NCBI RefSeq assembly: GCF_000403455.2
Contig: NZ_KE159770.1
Span: 200,533-264,532 of the forward strand
Reading direction: 5' to 3'
DNA: 64,000 nt
Source: Dorea sp. 5-2
Lineage (GTDB): Bacteria > Bacillota > Clostridia > Lachnospirales > Lachnospiraceae
How positions within the stretch are numbered: position 1 is the stretch's first letter; every line of letters begins with the position of its first letter. Below are positions 35,262 through 43,771 of the stretch, piece after piece. Under the pieces are notes generated by a model, which saw nothing but the letters and a program-made list of their open reading frames with translations, ran no database searches and was not told the origin of the DNA. The position numbers and the translations under genes are program-made.

Positions 35262-35648
35262 TCATGTCAGAAATTCTCTGATCGTATTGAGCAGCGTCAT
35301 CAGAATCGGCATACTCAACACCATCACCGCCAGTTTCCCGAATATCTCCACCTGAGATGCGATCGTCTGATACCCTGCGTCTTTACAGATACCGGAAGCA
35401 AATTCCGATATGTATGTGATCCCCAGCATCTTGATCAGCGTACCGATATATGCCTGGTCCATACGGATATATCTTCCGATCTCCCTCATCACATCGAGCA
35501 TGATCTCCAGACGTCCGAGGATACTAAAGAATATGACGAGGCTCAGTACAATACTGATATATATCCCATACTCAGATTTTCCGCTTTTGAACTGCACCGC
35601 AAGCAGTGTCCCTGTCACCCCCAGCAGCCCGATCCGCAGCATGTCCAT
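35262..35648 (-). CDS. spoIIIAD: Stage III sporulation protein AD (SpoIIIAD)
   Basis: 128 residues from ATG at 35648 (GGAGA 8 nt upstream). Three to four membrane helices (LLGVTGTLLAVQFKSGKSEY; YISIVLSLVIFFSILGRLEI; VEIFGKLAVMVLSMPILMTL). The ORF could start upstream, but the extra residues overlap spoIIIAC and do not resemble the family. Confidence 0.92.
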   Translation of the reverse strand: MDMLRIGLLGVTGTLLAVQFKSGKSEYGIYISIVLSLVIFFSILGRLEIMLDVMREIGRYIRMDQAYIGTLIKMLGITYISEFASGICKDAGYQTIASQVEIFGKLAVMVLSMPILMTLLNTIREFLT

Positions 35649-35682
35649 TCCCTTCTCTCCTTTCCTCTGACATCCCGTCTGA

Positions 35683-35877
35683 CTACAGCGCGAACAAACG
35701 CTGAATAGATTCAAACAGATCATAGATATAAGGTACGATCCAGAACAATACCAGCAACAGCCCCGCAAGACTTGTCAGGAAGGCATGCTCTTCTCGTCCG
35801 CTGTGCTTCAGGACCTGGCTCAACACCGAGACCAGTATCCCTACCGCCGCAATCTTGAATATTAGATTTACACTCAT
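35683..35877 (-). CDS. spoIIIAC: Stage III sporulation protein AC (SpoIIIAC)
   Basis: 64 residues from ATG at 35877, preceded by GAGGAGG 6 nt upstream, which decides the start. Two helices (LIFKIAAVGILVSVLSQVL and LTSLAGLLLVLFWIVPYIYD) with the conserved LKHSGREEHA loop. Normal family length is 64-68 residues. Confidence 0.94.
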   Translation of the reverse strand: MSVNLIFKIAAVGILVSVLSQVLKHSGREEHAFLTSLAGLLLVLFWIVPYIYDLFESIQRLFAL

Positions 35878-35888
35878 GTACACCTCCT

Positions 35889-36419
35889 CTACAGCAACAG
35901 CACCGCAATGAATATCCCGCTCATCACGCCCAGGCAATGGCATAGCCTTATTCTTGTCCCCATCTTCTCCCTCATCTCTTCCATCGTAAGTTCAATCTCT
36001 TCCTGCCATAGATCCAGCGTCCTGACCTGCATATTCACATCTGCGATCCCCATCTGGCTGCCGTATCCCGCCAGTTTTTCAAGCATTTCTTCCGAAAGCC
36101 CGCAATCCTGAAGATATTCTTTTGCTTTTTCTTCCCATATCTGTGCAAATATACCGCCTCTTCGCCCGTCCATCTCCTCACGCATACCAAGAAACCACTC
36201 CTTATAAGGGCTCCTTGCCGATGATCCGATTCTTAGAAATGCCTCGCCCAGATAGGATCTTGCATATTGGATCTCACTTCTTAGCAGGCAGACCAGCTTC
36301 TGCAGATACCGCAGCTGTTCATACTGATCTCTGATCTTATTTGCCGCGCTGAATCCTCCCGCGCTGGTAGCAGCAATGACCATACATATTCCCAAAGTTT
36401 TCTGCAGCATTGCTGTCAT
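35889..36419 (-). CDS. spoIIIAB: Stage III sporulation protein AB (SpoIIIAB)
   Basis: 176 residues with an N-terminal helix (LGICMVIAATSAGGFSAANK), a soluble helical domain (QLRYLQKLVCLLRSEIQYAR; LAGYGSQMGIADVNMQVRTL) related to type II secretion GspF-like folds, and a C-terminal helix (LCHCLGVMSGIFIAVLLL). The ATG overlaps the spoIIIAA stop (ATGA). Confidence 0.93.
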   Translation of the reverse strand: MTAMLQKTLGICMVIAATSAGGFSAANKIRDQYEQLRYLQKLVCLLRSEIQYARSYLGEAFLRIGSSARSPYKEWFLGMREEMDGRRGGIFAQIWEEKAKEYLQDCGLSEEMLEKLAGYGSQMGIADVNMQVRTLDLWQEEIELTMEEMREKMGTRIRLCHCLGVMSGIFIAVLLL

Positions 36420-37366
36420 CCCTCTTTTGCCGATCCGCTGTATAACAGGTTTTCGCGGCTGTCAAAAATCCCCTTCACCTGCCCGGCATGTTTCTGATTT
36501 CCCAACAGGATATATCTCTCGAATAATCCCTGTTCGACCAATTGCCCAAGAATCGGTTTCTTTCTTAATTCTTCCATGGAATCCGCATGGACGGTAGCCA
36601 GCATCCTGCATCCGCAGTGCATGGCATATCTGACGGCATGTACGTCTTCTGCCGTTCCGATCTCATCCACTGCTATCACCTGGGGACCCATAGACCTGAT
36701 CAGCATCATCATACCTTCTGCTTTGGGGCAGCAGTCCAGGATATCCGTACGGTCTCCCAACTGATTCTGCGGCACTCCCATATAACAGCCGCCGATCTCC
36801 GATCTCTCATCCACGACCCCCACCGCCATACCGCAGATCCACCGGTTTCCGTCGGAGATCTGCCGGATCACATCCCGAAGAAGCGTCGTCTTACCGCACC
36901 GCGGCGGTGATACGATCAATGTATGGCATACCTTGTGTCCCGAGACAAGATAGGGAAAGACCGGATCGGCACAGTCCTTTATCTCATGGGATATCCTGAG
37001 ATTGACCGACGAGACATACCGAAGATTCTTTACTCTTCCGTCCTCTAAGATCGTCTGCCCTGCCATTCCTACCCTGTGCCCTCCCTCAATGGTGATAAAT
37101 CCCTGCCGCATCTCATGCTCATAGGCATATAAAGAATAATTGCTGACATATTGGATCATCTCCTTGATGTCCTCTCTCGTGACGATATAAGGCCCGTCCC
37201 TCTGATCATGGATGATCCTCTCCTTTCCTCCGCAGATGAGCAATAACGGTCTGTCTGTCCGCAGACGTATCTCCTGAAGCTTCGCATACGGAAGCCGCTC
37301 CCTTTCAAGCAATGCCCGTACCTCTTTGGGCAGGACACGCAATATCCTTTCTCTTTGCATCTTCAT
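36416..37366 (-). CDS. spoIIIAA: Stage III sporulation protein AA (SpoIIIAA), secretion-type ATPase
   Basis: 316 residues. Cytoplasmic ATPase proposed to power or assemble the channel. Walker A SPPRCGKTTLLRD, Walker B VIAVDEIGTAEDV and the His-rich ATVHADSMEEL block are present, after the N-terminal PLLLICGGKERIIH domain. A second ATG 6 nt inside (37360) is better spaced from AGAGG and could be the true start. First gene of the eight-gene operon, 118 nt from pnp. Confidence 0.94.
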   Translation of the reverse strand: MKMQRERILRVLPKEVRALLERERLPYAKLQEIRLRTDRPLLLICGGKERIIHDQRDGPYIVTREDIKEMIQYVSNYSLYAYEHEMRQGFITIEGGHRVGMAGQTILEDGRVKNLRYVSSVNLRISHEIKDCADPVFPYLVSGHKVCHTLIVSPPRCGKTTLLRDVIRQISDGNRWICGMAVGVVDERSEIGGCYMGVPQNQLGDRTDILDCCPKAEGMMMLIRSMGPQVIAVDEIGTAEDVHAVRYAMHCGCRMLATVHADSMEELRKKPILGQLVEQGLFERYILLGNQKHAGQVKGIFDSRENLLYSGSAKEG

Positions 37367-37381
37367 CCACCTCTTTATCTC

Positions 37382-37409
37382 AATATATGTACGAGCTGGT
37401 CATTTATGC
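37382..37409 (-). promoter_or_regulatory. Possible Sigma-E promoter of the spoIIIA operon
   Basis: On the minus strand GCATAAA (-35-like), a 13-nt spacer and CATATATT (-10-like) lie ~16-44 nt before spoIIIAA. Against the Bacillus Sigma-E pattern (KMATATT / CATACAMT) I count 5/7 and 6/8 matches. spoIIIA is Sigma-E controlled in Bacillus; here this is inferred. Confidence 0.35.
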
Positions 37410-37429
37410 AGATTTTTATACATGCAAAT

Positions 37430-37454
37430 GAGGACGCGGCAAAACCGCGTCCTC
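37430..37454 (-). terminator. Terminator hairpin of pnp
   Basis: GAGGACGCGG and CCGCGTCCTC form a perfect 10-bp GC-rich stem with a 5-nt loop 30 nt after the pnp stop. The tail has only short T runs. Confidence 0.65.
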
Positions 37455-37483
37455 ATATACGTCTCACTTCTATATCTATTCTC

Positions 37484-39571
37484 TTACTCTGCCACATCCT
37501 TGATGCTGAACGACATACGTCCCATCTTATCCTTTCCAAGACATACGACCTTCACCATATCTCCCAGAGTCAGTACGTCCTCTACCTGTCTGATCCTCTC
37601 TTTGGAAATCTTAGAGATGTGCACCATCCCTTCCTTGCCCGGCGCAAACTCTACGAATGCCCCGAATTCCTTGATGCTGACAACCTTGCCTTCCAGAACC
37701 TGTCCTGCCTCGAAATCCGTAACAATGATATAGATCAGCCTCTGCGCCTCTTCCATGCTCTTTGCATCCGTACCGCAGATAGATACGGAACCGTCGTCTT
37801 CGATATCGATCTTCACGCCGGTCTGGTCAATGATCGCATTGATCGTCTTGCCTCTCTGTCCCACTACGTCGCCGATCTTCTGCGGATCGATCTGCATCTG
37901 GATGATCTTCGGCGCATACGGCCCTACCTCCGGCCTCGGCTCTTTGATCGCCCCTGCCATGACTTCATCCAGTATATAAGTCCTTGCCTTCTTCGTAGCG
38001 GCGATCGCCTCCTCGATGATCGGCCTTGTCAGTCCGTGGATCTTGATATCCATCTGGATCGCCGTGATACCCTTGTGCGTCCCGGCAACCTTGAAATCCA
38101 TATCGCCGAAGAAATCCTCAAGCCCCTGAATATCTGTCAGTACCAGGTAATCCTCATCCGTATCACCGGTCACCAGCCCTGCCGAGATCCCGGCAACCGC
38201 CGCCTTGATCGGCACGCCCGCCGTCATAAGAGACATGGACGACGCACAGATACTAGCCTGTGAGGTCGAACCATTGGACTCGAAAGTCTCGGATACGGTA
38301 CGGATCGCATACGGGAACTCTGACTCTGACGGAAGCACCGGAACCAGCGCCCTCTCGGCAAGCGCGCCATGTCCGATCTCACGGCGTCCCGGACCTCTTG
38401 AAGGCCTGGTCTCTCCTACGGAGTAAGACGGGAAATTATAATGATGCATATAACGCTTGGAGGTCTCCGCCTCATCAAGCCCGTCCAACCTCTGTGCCTC
38501 GGCAAGCGGAGCCAGTGTGGTTACCGTACAGATCTGGGTCTGTCCGCGTGTAAACATCGCCGAACCATGGACTCTTGGGATCAGGTCGATCTCTGCTGCA
38601 AGCGGCCTGATCTGGTCGATGGCTCTTCCGTCCGGACGCTTGTGATCCTTCAGGATCATCTTGCGTACCGTCTTCTTCTGGTACTGGTACACAGCCTCGC
38701 CAAGCACCGCAAGCCACTCTTCCTTCTCTGCAAACGCTTCCTCTAACTTCTCCGTGATCTGACGGATATTCTCCTCTCTCACCTGCTTCTCATCTGTGAA
38801 CACAGCCTCTTCCATCGCCTCCGGAGAAACGATCTCCTTGATCGCGTCAAATAATTCCTCCGGCACTGCGCAGCTCTCATATGAATGCTTCTGCTTCCCG
38901 CATTCCGCAACGATCGTATCAATAAATGCGATCACCTTCTGGTTCATCTCGTGCGCCGCGAAGATCGCATCAATCATCCGGTCTTCCGGAACCTCGTTGG
39001 CTCCTGCTTCGATCATGATGACCTTCTCCTTTGTAGAAGCCACCGTCAACGCCAGATCGGAGACTTCCTTCTGCGCCGCCGTGGGGTTGAAGACAAACTC
39101 GCCGTCAACCAGTCCCACCTGCGTGGTAGAGATCGGCCCGTCAAAAGGAATGTCGGAGATGCTGGTCGCGATCGCAGCGCCTAACATAGCCGTAAGCTCC
39201 GGTGAACAATCCTGATCCACAGACAGCACCAGATTCTCAAGCGTCACATCATTCCGGTAATCCTTCGGGAACAGCGGACGCATCGGACGGTCGATCACAC
39301 GGCAGGTTAAGATCGCATTCTCCGAAGCCTTCCCTTCTCTCTTGTTGAAGCCTCCCGGTATCTTCCCTACGGAGTACAGACGCTCATTGTACTCAACGCT
39401 TAAAGGAAAGAAGTCGATCCCCTCTCTCGGCTTCTCGGAAGCCGTCGCCGTACACAGTACGGTCGTCTCGCCATAATGCATCAATACGGCGCCGTTCGCC
39501 TGCTTCGCCACTCTGTCGACATCCACGCAGAGCGGCCTTCCCGCTAATTCCATCTCAAATTTCTTATACAT
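37484..39571 (-). CDS. pnp: Polyribonucleotide nucleotidyltransferase (PNPase)
   Basis: 695 residues. Phosphorolytic 3'-5' exoribonuclease. Two RNase PH domains (residues ~10-215 and ~310-545, the second with FTRGQTQICTVTTLAP and the catalytic-site residues around ITAIQMDIK) flank a helical segment; KH (IIQMQIDPQKIGDVVGQRGK) and S1 (GQVLEGKVVSIKEFGAFVEF) domains follow. It has its own extended -10 promoter and a long structured leader, and a terminator separates it from spoIIIA. Confidence 0.97.
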   Translation of the reverse strand: MYKKFEMELAGRPLCVDVDRVAKQANGAVLMHYGETTVLCTATASEKPREGIDFFPLSVEYNERLYSVGKIPGGFNKREGKASENAILTCRVIDRPMRPLFPKDYRNDVTLENLVLSVDQDCSPELTAMLGAAIATSISDIPFDGPISTTQVGLVDGEFVFNPTAAQKEVSDLALTVASTKEKVIMIEAGANEVPEDRMIDAIFAAHEMNQKVIAFIDTIVAECGKQKHSYESCAVPEELFDAIKEIVSPEAMEEAVFTDEKQVREENIRQITEKLEEAFAEKEEWLAVLGEAVYQYQKKTVRKMILKDHKRPDGRAIDQIRPLAAEIDLIPRVHGSAMFTRGQTQICTVTTLAPLAEAQRLDGLDEAETSKRYMHHYNFPSYSVGETRPSRGPGRREIGHGALAERALVPVLPSESEFPYAIRTVSETFESNGSTSQASICASSMSLMTAGVPIKAAVAGISAGLVTGDTDEDYLVLTDIQGLEDFFGDMDFKVAGTHKGITAIQMDIKIHGLTRPIIEEAIAATKKARTYILDEVMAGAIKEPRPEVGPYAPKIIQMQIDPQKIGDVVGQRGKTINAIIDQTGVKIDIEDDGSVSICGTDAKSMEEAQRLIYIIVTDFEAGQVLEGKVVSIKEFGAFVEFAPGKEGMVHISKISKERIRQVEDVLTLGDMVKVVCLGKDKMGRMSFSIKDVAE

Positions 39572-39603
39572 ATTCTTCTCCTTTTATTTATTCAGATATT
39601 TTC

Positions 39604-39707
39604 TGTGGGCAGGAACTGCCGAAACTACTGAAAAACATATTTTCCTCCGTACCTGAAAGCGGAAAATATGCTTTTCAGTGGTCTCGGGCAAGAGTCACCT
39701 ACCCACA
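39604..39707 (-). ncRNA. Structured leader RNA of pnp (candidate autoregulatory hairpin)
   Basis: The 5' untranslated region of pnp forms a ~104-nt nested stem: inner arms ACTGAAAAACATATTTTCC (39627-39645) and its near-complement at 39661-39679, one G-U position, and outer arms 39604-39613 / 39698-39707. In enterobacteria a comparable double-stranded pnp leader is cut by RNase III and used for autoregulation. That this one works likewise is inference. Confidence 0.6.
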
Positions 39708-39716
39708 ACTTTATAT

Positions 39717-39725
39717 ATTATAACA
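39717..39725 (-). promoter_or_regulatory. Extended -10 promoter of pnp
   Basis: TGTTATAAT on the minus strand is an extended -10 (TGn + TATAAT). No good -35 was found at 17 nt. Transcription would begin just upstream of the leader hairpin. Confidence 0.5.
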
Positions 39726-39791
39726 CACTACTATATAATCTTCCACTACAAAATTGCATCACTTGCATTTTCATGGAATAATATGACGGCA

Positions 39792-39833
39792 TAAAACAAG
39801 GACACAGCAAACAATCTGTCTCACTGTGCCCCC
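39792..39833 (-). terminator. Terminator of rpsO
   Basis: On the minus strand GGGCACAG and CTGTGTCC form an ~8-bp stem 6 nt past the rpsO stop, followed by TTGTTTTAT. It separates rpsO from pnp, which has its own promoter. Confidence 0.6.
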
Positions 39834-39838
39834 AATTA

Positions 39839-40105
39839 CTATTTCCTCAGTCCTAATCTCTCGATCAATGAACGATATCTCTCGATATCCGTCTTCTTAA
39901 GATATGCAAGAAGACCTCTTCTTTGTCCTACCATCTTCAGAAGGCCTCTTCTTGAATGATGATCCTTCGGATTACTCTTGAAATGCTCTGTCAAATCGTT
40001 GATCCTTGCGGTAAGGATCGCGATCTGTACTTCCGGTGAACCTGTATCACCAGGTGTCCTGCCGTAATCCTTTACAATCTGTTCTTTCTGCTCTTTTGAA
40101 ATCAT
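39839..40105 (-). CDS. rpsO: 30S ribosomal protein S15
   Basis: 88 residues, full length. Primary 16S rRNA binder at the central-domain three-way junction. The conserved [24 protein letters not shown] and [19 protein letters not shown] blocks are present. A strong GGAGGAG site precedes the ATG. Its own promoter and structured leader lie upstream. Confidence 0.98.
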   Translation of the reverse strand: MISKEQKEQIVKDYGRTPGDTGSPEVQIAILTARINDLTEHFKSNPKDHHSRRGLLKMVGQRRGLLAYLKKTDIERYRSLIERLGLRK

Positions 40106-40197
40106 TTGTTATCTCCTCCTTCATCTTGTTCCTAACGCCTGATATTAAGTAATGGTTGGAGCTTCCATTTACCGAACACCGGCTCTCATACCTGCAA
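40106..40197 (-). ncRNA. Candidate S15 leader (rpsO 5' UTR)
   Basis: The ~92-nt leader between the rpsO promoter and start contains an UUCG-type hairpin (CCGGTG-TTCGG region), an internal pairing around GGAAGCTCC/GGAGCTTCC positions, and the ribosome site at its 3' end. S15 commonly represses its own synthesis through leader structures that vary between phyla. The function here is inferred from position. Confidence 0.45.
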
Positions 40198-40226
40198 AGT
40201 ATAGCATACTCCGCAGCTCTTGTAAA
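40198..40226 (-). promoter_or_regulatory. Promoter of rpsO
   Basis: TTTACA (40221-40226), a 17-nt spacer and TATACT (40198-40203) on the minus strand, directly after the end of the Na/Pi transporter gene. Confidence 0.75.
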
Positions 40227-40234
40227 GACAGAAT

Positions 40235-41881
40235 TTAATCTTCGTCATCGTCTTCCTCTGTTCCCATCGGCTCTAAGATCGCAAATGCAATATTCGTCGC
40301 ATGGTCTCCCACACGCTCAAGGCCGGATACCGTATCTGAGAACATCATGCCTGCAGCCGGAGTACACTTATTCTTCGTCAGCCTCTTCACATGTGCGTTC
40401 TGCAGCTTTCTCTCCATCTCGTCGATCTCGTCTTCTAACTGCAGGATCTCCTGCATATGCTCATAATTGCGGTTACCGAACATCTCAAGGGAATATTTCA
40501 GTATCTTCAACGTCTTCTCATTCATCTCCTGAAGCTGCCTCTTCGCCTTATCACTAAACTCTATACCGCGTTCGATCCGGTCTTTCGCGGAATCTGCAAT
40601 ATTCTCCGCATGGTCTCCGATCCGCTCGATATCATTTACCACATGGAACAGGCCGCCCAGCAGCTTTTCATCCGCCAGCGGCAGGACTAGTTCGTTCGCC
40701 TGTACAAGATAGTCCGTAATCTTCCGGTTCATAAAATCAATATATTCTTCACGTTTATAAACCTCGGCGATCTTCTCTTCATTCAGTTCGCATATCGCTT
40801 CCATGGAAACCTCAAGATTCTTCATCGCCACCTGCCCCATATGTACGATCTCCCGGATCCCGTCCAGTACCGCCGTCGTTGCAGACAGGATCTTACCGTT
40901 TCCGATAAACATAAGTTCATATTCGTCTTCTACTTTGTCCGATCCCGGAACGATCTTATAAGTCGCCTTAACGATCCACCCCATGAACGGGAAGAGCATT
41001 GCGACCTCAAATACCTTCATCAGAGTATGCACGTTCGCCACGGATCTGGCAAGATTATCGCCGGATATGTACAGCATCATATCTGTAAACGGACGGATCG
41101 CAATGATCAGGATCATGAACATGATCGCCGAACCGATCACATTAAACAGAAAATGGATCAGCGCCGCACGTTTGGCGTCCTTATTCCCGCTTAAGCCTGC
41201 CACCAGCGCCGATACACAGGAACCTATATTACATCCCAGGATCATAAACGGACAGATCATGAATTCCAGAAGCCCCTGCGATACCATCAGCAGGATAATA
41301 CCCACCGTTGCAGAGGAACTCTGCAGCACCGCCGTGATCACAAGCCCCGTCAGGATAGCCGCAACCGGATTGGTAAGGGAGGCAAGGAAATTCAATACTT
41401 TCGGAGACTCTTTGACCGCCTCCATACTATCGCCCATAATGCTAAGCCCCATAAATAAGATCCCGAAGCCCAGGATCACTTCACCTATCTTCTTGACGCT
41501 CTGCTTCTTACAGAACATCACCATAATGACTCCGATGATCACCACTAAGGGCGCGATGTCAGACAGATTAAAAGCGATCAGCTGTCCTGTGATCGTCGTA
41601 CCGATATTCGCGCCTAATATGACGCCCGACGCCTGCATCAGATTCATAAGGCCCGAATTCACAAAACTTACGACCATTACCGTAGTCGCATTAGACGACT
41701 GGATGATCGCCGTGAATATAATACCCACGATCATCCCGATAAACCTGTTCTTCGTAAAAAATTCCAATATGCTGCGCATCTTGGCGCCCGCCGCCTTCTC
41801 AAGGCCCTCGCTCATCAGCTTCATTCCATACAGGAAGAAACCCAATCCTCCCAACAGCATAAAAATCGTCGTGACCCTCAT
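40235..41881 (-). CDS. Na/Pi-cotransporter family protein with PhoU-like domain
   Basis: 548 residues. Residues 1-310 hold two inverted PNaS repeats with the QSSNATTV and QSSSATVG signatures (about 60-67 and 190-197), which form the Na+/phosphate site, and eight or so membrane helices. Residues ~340-540 are a PhoU-like helical domain (RIGDHAENIADSAKDRIERG; RVGDHATNIAFAIL). A GAGGAG site precedes the ATG. It follows ribF by 23 nt and could be read through from that operon. Substrate inferred from family. Confidence 0.92.
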   Translation of the reverse strand: MRVTTIFMLLGGLGFFLYGMKLMSEGLEKAAGAKMRSILEFFTKNRFIGMIVGIIFTAIIQSSNATTVMVVSFVNSGLMNLMQASGVILGANIGTTITGQLIAFNLSDIAPLVVIIGVIMVMFCKKQSVKKIGEVILGFGILFMGLSIMGDSMEAVKESPKVLNFLASLTNPVAAILTGLVITAVLQSSSATVGIILLMVSQGLLEFMICPFMILGCNIGSCVSALVAGLSGNKDAKRAALIHFLFNVIGSAIMFMILIIAIRPFTDMMLYISGDNLARSVANVHTLMKVFEVAMLFPFMGWIVKATYKIVPGSDKVEDEYELMFIGNGKILSATTAVLDGIREIVHMGQVAMKNLEVSMEAICELNEEKIAEVYKREEYIDFMNRKITDYLVQANELVLPLADEKLLGGLFHVVNDIERIGDHAENIADSAKDRIERGIEFSDKAKRQLQEMNEKTLKILKYSLEMFGNRNYEHMQEILQLEDEIDEMERKLQNAHVKRLTKNKCTPAAGMMFSDTVSGLERVGDHATNIAFAILEPMGTEEDDDED

Positions 41882-41904
41882 TCGTATTCTCCTCTACTTA
41901 CTCC

Positions 41905-42822
41905 TCACACGAAAAAATGTTTCCCATATGCAATATCTCTGTCGATACACGCCTTCAGTTCTTCCAGATTATCAAACCGCCGCTCCGGACGGCAGAATTC
42001 CAACAATTCCACGGATACGGATTTCCCGTACGCATCCCCGTCATAGCCGAAAAGAAAGCTCTCAGCCAATACTCTTTCCTCCTTGCTTACGGTGGGTTTC
42101 ACACCTACATTCGAGATACCATGGTATCGTTGTCCGTCTATCCTGACATCAGACAGGTATACGCCCCGCGGCGGGACGAGCTTATCTTTTGGCCACTCCA
42201 CATTCAGAGTCGGAAAGCCAAGCGTCCTGCCAAGCTGCTTCCCATGTTCCACCTGTCCCGTGATCCCATAAGCATATCCCAGCAGCACTCCTGCAAGCCT
42301 CAGATCTCCCTGGCGCAGGACTTCTTTTATATAAGTGCTGCTTATGATCCGGTTCTCATAACGCTCCTTCTCAATAACGATCAGCTGATAGCCGTATTCT
42401 TTGGCATACTGTCTGAGCATCCCTAGGTCTCCCCGCTTCTCATAACCGAATTGAAAATCTGTCCCCACTATAACATATCTCGCATGAAACACGCCTTTTA
42501 TGATGTCCCGGATAAAATCCTCCGCCTTTATCTGGCTGAATTCCTGCGTAAAAGGGCACTCGGCAAGCACATCCACTTTCCCTTCCAGATGCTCCTGCCT
42601 TTCCTTGCCTGTCATGAGAATCTGCGGCGTCTTCCCGATCCGTTTCCACAGCGGTCCCATATCGAACGCACACACGATACTTCTGATCCCGTCTTGTTCC
42701 CCCAGCTTGCGCACTTCTTCTACCAATAGCTGATGTCCCTTGTGTAAGCCGTCAAATTTGCCGAAAGTTACCGCCGATTCCCTGTCATCCCTGTATTCCG
42801 ACAGTCTGTTGATGTATTGCAT
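41905..42822 (-). CDS. ribF: Bifunctional riboflavin kinase / FAD synthetase
   Basis: 305 residues from ATG at 42822 (AGAGG 7 nt upstream); an alternative ATG at 42846 overlaps the truB stop (ATGA) and has GAGAAGG. The N-terminal nucleotidyltransferase has FGKFDGLHKGHQLLVEEV (about 18-35) and the ISSTYIKEVLRQGD block. The C-terminal riboflavin kinase has GKQLGRTLGFPTLNVEWP and VPPRGVYLSDV. It converts riboflavin to FMN and FAD. truB-ribF is the usual order. Confidence 0.95.
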   Translation of the reverse strand: MQYINRLSEYRDDRESAVTFGKFDGLHKGHQLLVEEVRKLGEQDGIRSIVCAFDMGPLWKRIGKTPQILMTGKERQEHLEGKVDVLAECPFTQEFSQIKAEDFIRDIIKGVFHARYVIVGTDFQFGYEKRGDLGMLRQYAKEYGYQLIVIEKERYENRIISSTYIKEVLRQGDLRLAGVLLGYAYGITGQVEHGKQLGRTLGFPTLNVEWPKDKLVPPRGVYLSDVRIDGQRYHGISNVGVKPTVSKEERVLAESFLFGYDGDAYGKSVSVELLEFCRPERRFDNLEELKACIDRDIAYGKHFFV

Positions 42823-42842
42823 ACTCGTTCCTCTAACCTTTT

Positions 42843-43757
42843 TCATACCTTCTCGTAAAACATTTTAACAACATGATAGGATTCCTTTTGTTCCTGCCAT
42901 TGATAGACTGCGATAAACTGCCCCGCCTCATCGTATACTCGTATACTCTTCCGGCACTCTTCCGATTCCCCATCATATCGCCGGATCATATCCGGCGACA
43001 GCGGATTGCCGTTCTTCGCCAGTATGCCGCCCCTGCCGCTCACACATACCCGGGGGTGATCTGCGAACATCTCGTCCACAGGAACTATGGCGTCCATAAG
43101 GCTCCCGTCTTCTTTCTTCTTTCTGATCTCTTCTAAGGTCAGTGCATCCTCCAGACAGAATCTTCCTGTCCTGGTGCGCACCAACTCCTCCATACAGCCG
43201 CCGCAGCCCAGTTTCTTCCCAATATCATGGCATAGGGTACGGATATACGTGCCTTTGGAGCATCTGACCTCCATCCATATTCTCGGCAGTTCTATCTTCC
43301 GGACCCGTATCTCATAGATCTGCACGATCCTTGCTTTGCGTTCGATCTCTTTTCCTTCCCTGGCAAGTTCGTACAACTTCCTGCCGTTCACCTTTATTGC
43401 AGAATACATGGGCGGAATCTGTGCATACTCCCCGACGAAACTTTGCAGAATATCCATGACCGTATCTTCTGCAAGATCCGGTACATCCTGTTCCTCCAGA
43501 ACCCTTCCGCCGGTATCCTGTGTGTCCGTCGTACGTCCAAGCAACAGTACCGCCTCGTAGGTCTTGTCCTTGTCTGTCAGCAGATCACACAGTTTTGTCG
43601 CCCTTCCAAGGCATATCGGCAAAACTCCTTTTGCATCGGGATCTAGCGTACCCGTATGGCCGATCTTCCGCTGCCCGACGATCCCCCTGAGCTTTGCCAC
43701 CACATCATGGGATGTATATCCCTTTTCTTTCTGCACATTCAGAACACCGTGTATCAT
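42843..43757 (-). CDS. truB: tRNA pseudouridine(55) synthase
   Basis: 304 residues. The catalytic Asp lies in HTGTLDPDAKGVLPICLG (about residues 34-51). KTYEAVLLLGRTTDTQDTGG, PPMYSAIKVNGRKLYELAR and the GTYIRTLCHDIGKKLGCGG block are conserved. A PUA-like C-terminal part follows. It modifies U55 in the T-loop. It lies 14 nt after nrnA and overlaps the first candidate ribF start. Confidence 0.96.
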   Translation of the reverse strand: MIHGVLNVQKEKGYTSHDVVAKLRGIVGQRKIGHTGTLDPDAKGVLPICLGRATKLCDLLTDKDKTYEAVLLLGRTTDTQDTGGRVLEEQDVPDLAEDTVMDILQSFVGEYAQIPPMYSAIKVNGRKLYELAREGKEIERKARIVQIYEIRVRKIELPRIWMEVRCSKGTYIRTLCHDIGKKLGCGGCMEELVRTRTGRFCLEDALTLEEIRKKKEDGSLMDAIVPVDEMFADHPRVCVSGRGGILAKNGNPLSPDMIRRYDGESEECRKSIRVYDEAGQFIAVYQWQEQKESYHVVKMFYEKV

Positions 43758-43771
43758 ATGTATCTTCTTTC

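Noticed and set aside
40983-42146. 387-codon plus-strand frame
   Set aside because: Antisense shadow of the Na/Pi transporter and ribF, with low-information hydrophobic sequence and no start signals.
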